Below, piece after piece: positions 58,793 to 64,000 of a DNA stretch of 64,000 bases. Origin of the DNA: Vesta saturnalis (Eukaryota; Arthropoda; Insecta; Coleoptera; Lampyridae); the NCBI GenBank assembly GCA_036346205.1, contig JARFJB010002136.1, forward strand, positions 513,001 through 577,000, given 5' to 3'. Positions within the stretch are counted from its first letter, which is position 1. Every line of letters begins with the position of its first letter. The notes beneath the pieces were generated by a model. That model had not been told where the DNA came from. It did no database searches and saw only the letters and a list, made by a program, of their open reading frames with translations. Both the position numbers and the translations under genes were made by a program.

Positions 58793-60614
58793 CTGGGCGT
58801 TTCAAAAAACGTTCCGCTAATTTCTAGGGTATATAGAATATTAAAAAATAACGTTAGTTTGATTAGTAAACATGTGTTCGAAAATACCTCCTTAAGAAGA
58901 TACGGCCCTGTAAAGGTGGCCCCAAAAATTCTTTTTTTTTTAATTATCTCTGAAACGGTTTAAGATACCTAAATGAAATTTAGATCACAAATACTTTTGA
59001 TTAGGTCGTAAAGGACAAATTTTTTAATATTTCATACAGGAGCGTCGCCCCCAAACTTTTTTTCATGGGGACATTTTTTATTTTTGGGGCAAAAATAATA
59101 TTTTTTAAACAATTTGCCACAAAAGGTACTCTTGTTGAAAGTCAAAAAATTACTGGTTTTGGAGTTATTTGAGGTTTTAACATGTTTTACCTAAAATAAG
59201 AAAATAAAAGAAATATTGAGTTAATTTGATTTACTTACTTGAATTAAGTAGGCTTAGAATGCAGAATCGCGATTTTTTTGTTTGACAGATTCATTTAACA
59301 CATTGTTGTTGCTTGTTTTGGTTTGTTTAACAAGTAATAAAGATTTTAAAAACTTTGAAAATGAATATGTACTGTACACTAATAGTGACTATACCGATAT
59401 GTTAACATTAGGGGAATGTGATGGAAATGCTAAAGCAGCGAAAAGAAGATATGCGGAAAAATTTCCCAGAAGAAGTGTTCCGAATTCAAAAATATTTTTT
59501 AATTTAGTGAGGCGGTGTCGTGAGACTGGAACCTTTAAACCAAAAAAGGTAAATTCTGGTAGACCACGAGTGGCAATAATTCCTCAAACAGAAGCAAATA
59601 TTTTAAATCTAGTTGTGTTTCTAGTGTACATCGTGTATTAAAAGAACAATTATTGCTCCCGACAAGTACAAGAATTTTTACCTGAAGATCTTTTTTTGAG
59701 AAGAGACTTTTGCGAATTATTACAAGAAAGAATGAGACAGAACCCTGATTTTTACAAAATATTCTTTTCACCGATGCATCAATTTTTACTAGACAAGCTA
59801 TGTTTAATAAACAGTCACTTCTGGGCAGAGGAAAGTCCAAAGGTTAAACGTATAAAGCATTATCAACATAATTTTAAGTTGAATGGATGAGCTGCTTTAA
59901 TGGGCAACCGCCTTGTTGCATACCATATTTTTTATGAAAATTTAAATGGCGATGTTTACTGTGAATTTTTGGATAATCGTCTATTTGCCTTTTGTTCTAC
60001 AAAGAAATATGGTTTTTATGCATGATGGTGTTCCACCTCATTTCATAGACAAGCTAGAAGATGAACATGTTCTAAATCGTTGGAATGGTCGAGGTGCTGA
60101 TGCTCCTATCCACTGGCCACCAAGGTCTCCTGACCTAAATCCCTTGGTTTTTAATGTGTGGATTTTAGTTAAAGAAAAAGTATATTCAAGCGAAATAAAT
60201 TCCATTGAAGAACTCAAGCGAGAGTTGAAAATAATTTAAGAATGTTAATTCAAGAATCACGGGCACTCCAAAGGATTATTTTTTCACTAGAAAAACGTTT
60301 ACGATTCGTGAAAATGGTGAGTATTTCGAACATTTAATGTAGAAACCCGTACCTACTTATTCGTATTTTTTCTGTTTGTTTTGTGTTATTCGTTGTTTTT
60401 TTTTAATCAAAGGTATTTGTGATCTAAATTTCATTTAGGTATCTTAAACCGTTTCAGAGACAATTAAATAAAAGGATTTTTGGGGCACCACTATTACAGG
60501 GCCGTATCTTCTTATGGAGGCATTTTCGGACACATGTTTATTAACCAAACTAACGTTATTTTTTAATATTCTATTTACACTAGAAATTAGCGGAACGTTT
60601 TTTGAAACACCCAG
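58793..60614 (+). mobile_element. mariner-like element with 210-bp inverted ends
   Basis: The ends read CTGGGCGTTTCAAAAAACG and the inverse of CTGGGTGTTTCAAAAAACG, flanked by TA (58791-58792 and 60615-60616). Inverted similarity runs about 210 bp (58793-59002 against 60407-60614), with AAAAATAACGTTAGTTTG and TAAATGAAATTTAGATCACA as landmarks. The target is a unit of the 230-bp satellite. Confidence 0.88.
59360..60342 (+). pseudogene. mariner-superfamily transposase, broken
   Basis: The N-terminal DUF4817-type helix-turn-helix reads GECDGNAKAAKRRYAEKFPR at about 59412, with FFNLVRRCRETGTF and NSGRPR after it. The catalytic blocks include a damaged ILFTD segment (about 59757), FMHDGVPPHFIDKL (about 60016) and HWPPRSPDLNPLVFNVW (about 60112), where the last Asp of the usual PLD motif reads Val. 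It closes GEYFEHLM with a stop at 60340-60342. Frameshifts lie near 59640, 59760, 59890 and 60240. It is related to the copies at 22407 and 62150. Confidence 0.8.
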
Positions 60615-61837
60615 TATATAAGCTATGATAATAGCACAAAAGTTTAAAAAAATTTGTGGGTCATCAGGTCAGCCATTGGTTCTTTATGATTTTTTCTGAA
60701 GTTACATAAAATACATACATCTCAATTTTCTTACGTTATTAATTAACATTAACATATAATATCTACATCATTAATTGGCATCTAAACTATTATAATAACA
60801 TTAAAGCTTCATGAATGGAATCCGGTCAGCCACGTGACACCGCCCGTAAACGTCTTATGCGAAAGTAACTTTTTGATTTTTTCTGAAGCTACGCGAAACA
60901 GCTACATCTCAATTTTTTACGTCATTAATTAACGCATAATATCTACATCTCATTTTTTTTATGTCAATTATTGACATAAAATTATAACAAGAATTGAAAC
61001 TTTCACCATTTGACATGTTAAATAACTCTTTATAAATTTTAAGACAATCTGGTCAGCCACGTGCAGTCTGGTCTTGACGCCGCTCGTAACCGTGTTTTGC
61101 AAAAGTGTAACTTTTGGACTTTTTCTGAAGCTACATACCTACATCTCATGTCATTATAAAGCTATTATAACAACATAAAAGTTTAATATAAGAATTGAAA
61201 CAACGTTCACCATTTGTCATGTTAAATATCGCTTTATTTGGGAAAAGATAAAGCGTTATTTAACATAAAAGTTTCATAAAATTTTGAGCAATCTGTTCTT
61301 GACGCCGCCAGTGTAAGCGTGTTATGCGAAAATGTAACTTTTTCATTTTTTTGTGAAACTATACGAAATACCTATATCTTAATTGTTTTATGTCATTCAT
61401 TAACATATAAGCTATTATCCAACATAAGTTTCAAAATATTATATGGCGAACGGGTCAGCCACGAGCAACGTGGTCTTGAAGCCGCCCGCTATTATAAATA
61501 ACATAAAAGGTTCATATATTTTTAGGACCATGAGCAATTTGGTGTTTAAGCCGCCCGTAAGCGTTTTCAAAGAGCTTTATGATTTTTTTTTCTGAAGCTA
61601 CACGAAATATTCACATCTTTTTTGTTAAGTGATTAATCAGTATGTAAGCTATTAATGTAACATAATAGTTTCCAAAAATGTTTGGACCATGGACGTGGAC
61701 GATTGTGATACGCATGCTTAAGCGCCTTTTGCTAGTTTTGCATACTTATGCAACGTGTTTTTGGTTTTTGTTTTATTTATGTTGTTTTCTTTTACAAAGA
61801 AATGTTTTTTTAAGAAATTCACTTGCGCTGCTTACCG

Positions 61838-63345
61838 GAGGCGACCAAATTTGAAAAATAATAGAAATTTAATTTTTTCATGGACATTTAGGGTTTATTT
61901 ACACAGCCATTTTGAGAGATGAAAGTGGTTAAACTCCACAAAAAGATGAATTTTTATTAAAATCATTTTGTATCAGTATCATTGTCTTTGTGTACTTTAT
62001 CTTATCTCTTTTATTTTATTTCTAACAACGATACATACGTAAAACAAATGAATTTCGGACGTGGCTGTTATTGAAATTATCATTCCACATTCGTTTTTAG
62101 CGGTGTTCGCGTGTATCTTCTATCTAAACGTATGCCTTGTTTTACAAATAGGGAATATGCAGATGGTTTTCATTTATGGTTTGTGTAATGGTAACTCGGA
62201 GGACAGAACAAGAATACCGTATGAACTATCCACATCGTTCTGCACCCAGTCGCGGTGTATTTCCAAGACTTTACCAAAGACTCGTGGAGACTAGTTTGTT
62301 TAATAGGATGGTCGAAAGAGGCCACGATGGTCAGAATGTAGATGTGCAAGAGTTCATACTGGACCGGGTGGAATAAGATCTAGCTGTTGGTTCACGTCAA
62401 GTTGACAGAGAAGTAGATGTGACACACGAACGTATTGGGTGTTTTACGCAGAAACAATCTCCATACATACAACATTACTTGCGTACAAGCATTATAACCA
62501 AATGACTTTCTACCTCGGGTGGACTTTTGCCGATGGCTGTTGGTGCAAGACATCGAGCACTATCACTTTTTAAGAAAAATATTGTGGACTGATGAGTCTC
62601 TTTTCACTAGGAATATGCATCACTATGGTGTGCTGTTGTGCAAGGTCTTTTGAGAGGCGACTCAGTGTAATTGTTTGGGCTGAAGTGATTAGGGACTGCT
62701 TCATTGGTTCCCACATCTTTCAAGGAAATTTAATTGGCAAAGTTTATTTGTATTTTCTTCAGCAAGATCTCCCAAGAGTGCTTGATCACATTCCTGAAGA
62801 ACAATAAGCTGATATCATTTTTCACTGCGATACAGCTTCATTATTTGAACGCCGTTCGTGAGTTTTGAACTCCGTTTGGATTGGTCGCGATGATCAACTT
62901 CCATGGCCAGTAAGATCCCCGGACCTCACCGCGATGGATTTTTCGGTGTGCAGTTTTCTGAAACAAGAGGTATATCGTACAGAAGCTAAAAGATCAACTG
63001 ACAGCGAACAACCGCGGGAGAAGTTCGGAAACAGGCAAGCATATGCATCAGGAACGCAATTTTCAGCAGCTTTTTAAGTTTTTCAGATAAAAATGATTTT
63101 AATAAAAAAATCATCATTTCGTATTCCGATTGTTTAATCGTTTTTTAACTTTTTGGGGCCTACAAAAATTGAACGAAACAACATAAAAGGACCATTGACG
63201 GCGTGTTTTAAAGCTTAAGAAAGGTAGTAGTTTTTGTGATATTCGACCACTTCCATCTCTTAAAATGGTTGTGTAAATAAACCCTAAATGTTCGTGAAAA
63301 AATAAAATTTTCATTATTTTTGAAGTTTGGTAGCCTCTTTCCAAA
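61838..63345 (+). mobile_element. mariner-like element, third family
   Basis: Inverted ends of about 100 bp face each other (61838-61935 and 63245-63345). They share AGGC.ACCAAA, ACATTTAGGGTTTATTTACA and ATTTTGAGAGATGAAAGTGG (last one inexact). A TA duplication is not obvious at the outermost bases, so the true ends may lie a few bases away. The element is 1.5 kb with one decayed transposase. Confidence 0.7.
62150..63077 (+). pseudogene. mariner-superfamily transposase, decayed
   Basis: The DUF4817-type N-terminus is split between frames (MQMVFIYGLCNGN at 62158, then EYRMNYPHRSAPSRGVFPRL at about 62210). NMVERGHDG-like sequence follows. A first catalytic block is suggested near 62580 (LWTDESLF across a stop), and WPVRSPDLTAMDFSVCSFLK at 62907 is the third block with its Asp intact. 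The middle Asp block is damaged. It has at least eight stops or shifts and is the most eroded of the three mariner genes. Confidence 0.7.
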
Positions 63346-64000
63346 AATATATTAATTGGTACAAAAACATAAGCCGGTTGTTTAGAAACTTGATTTTGAA
63401 GGAGTAAGGTTCCAAATCCTTAAAAAAAAGCACGAACTTCCACATCTTCCACCACGATGAAGATACGATAGGCGTCCAATTCTTTAATTCATAGAGATAG
63501 CAATTAAACTTTTAACAAATTGTAGTGTTATGGCATAAAGCATTTATCAGCCGCGTGAAGTTGGAACCTCCAGGTTAGAATTTCGAAACGAAAACTATTG
63601 CATAATTTTGCCCAAGTTATGCCCAGTTTTGCCCAATAGTCATTTCGTTTTGCCCAGCCCTGGTTAACCCATGAGTCAATAGTCGAATTTATATGGTGTC
63701 ATACCCCCATGAGTGACTTCAAAGAAATAACATATGCCCTAATTTTGCCCAAGTTATGCCCAGTTTTGCCCAACTGAAGAAAAGTTTTGTCCACGAATAC
63801 GAGAGTCGCAAAATGGCAATCATGATTTCAAGCAATAAAAAATGAAAAAAATATAAATTCGACAAAGTTCAAATAAATTAGCACTTCTGCCTACTCCGAG
63901 TTTTGCCCAGTTTTGCCCAAGAAAAATTTATGTTCCACACACAAATCAGAATGAGTGAGTCAAAATTTGAAAACTTATAGGAAAGTTCATACAACCGTCC
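63346..64000. repeat. Cluster of TTTTGCCCA motifs
   Basis: Nine copies of TTTTGCCCA(A/G) or TATGCCCAG occur in three groups at about 63606-63656, 63742-63772 and 63900-63920. The first two groups share TTTTGCCCAAGTTATGCCCA. No gene is seen. It is probably a short tandem repeat or the start of a larger repeat running out of the window. Confidence 0.6.

Larger units (their letters stand above)
58640..61720. repeat. Satellite with period of about 230 bp, split by mariner
   Basis: Units carry GGTCAGCCACGTG, CTTGACGCCGC.CGTAA, CGTGTTATGCGAAAA.GTAAC, TTTTTCTGAAGCTACACGAA and TACATCTCAATTTTTTACGT. The GCGTGTTATGCGAAA box lies at about 60862, 61092, 61319 and, altered, 61556. A further unit precedes the mariner at 58640-58790. 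The region follows the piggyBac leader after removal of the LTR element, so these could be subterminal repeats of that piggyBac. Confidence 0.65.

Overview
The window reads as nuclear DNA of an arthropod, almost certainly an insect and possibly a beetle (the order is a guess). It is AT-rich and very repeat-rich. Only one ordinary protein-coding locus is recognisable: the first coding exon of yorkie (yki, the YAP homologue of the Hippo pathway) at 16925-17415 on the plus strand. That exon stops inside WW domain 1 at a clean splice donor. I found no second exon in the remaining 46 kb, so most of the window appears to be the first long intron of yki, filled with transposons. The stretch to the left would be 5' flank or 5' UTR intron.

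Layout. 1-1.5 kb: no gene. 1.5-1.96 kb: a large inverted repeat carrying a well-folded tRNA-like gene on one arm and a decayed copy on the other. 3.07-12.32 kb: a three-level nest. A foldback element with arms of about 475 bp holds a Tc1 element (TA target), which in turn was hit near its right end by a hAT element (8-bp duplication CCGGTACA). 13.2-14.8 kb: a LINE reverse-transcriptase relic. 16.4-17.4 kb: yki 5' region and exon. 18.25-27.8 kb: about three head-to-tail units with Penelope-like GIY-YIG remnants. Unit 1 holds a piggyBac element, which holds a hAT-type element, which holds a mariner element. Unit 3 holds a foldback element made of tandem repeats. 27.8-35.9 kb: tandem arrays interrupted by a 1.06 kb palindrome with a 9-bp duplication, then a composite foldback element containing a BED-type hAT relic and a Tc1 relic. 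38.2-39.4 kb: a simple repeat and a 116-bp satellite. 39.4-42.7 kb: a Penelope fragment, a 2.5 kb palindromic foldback and a long TG/AT microsatellite. 44.75-48.0 kb: a hAT element with perfect 8-bp duplications. 48.4-49.6 kb: a Mutator-like relic. 50.8-52.4 kb: a piggyBac transposase. 52.6-58.6 kb: a full-length, GC-rich Ty3/gypsy LTR retrotransposon. 58.6-61.7 kb: a 230-bp satellite with a mariner element inside. 61.8-63.35 kb: another mariner relic. 63.35-64 kb: a cluster of short TTTTGCCCA motifs.

Transposition genes sit side by side without working together, and almost all are broken by stops and frameshifts. The most distinctive theme is a group of foldback-like elements that share a terminal motif close to GTGTGAAGTTAGC. 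Each carries a different tandem repeat in opposite orientation in its two arms, and where flanks are clean they show 9-bp target duplications. No computation was run: family assignments rest on motifs read by eye, and boundaries on visible inverted repeats and target-site duplications.
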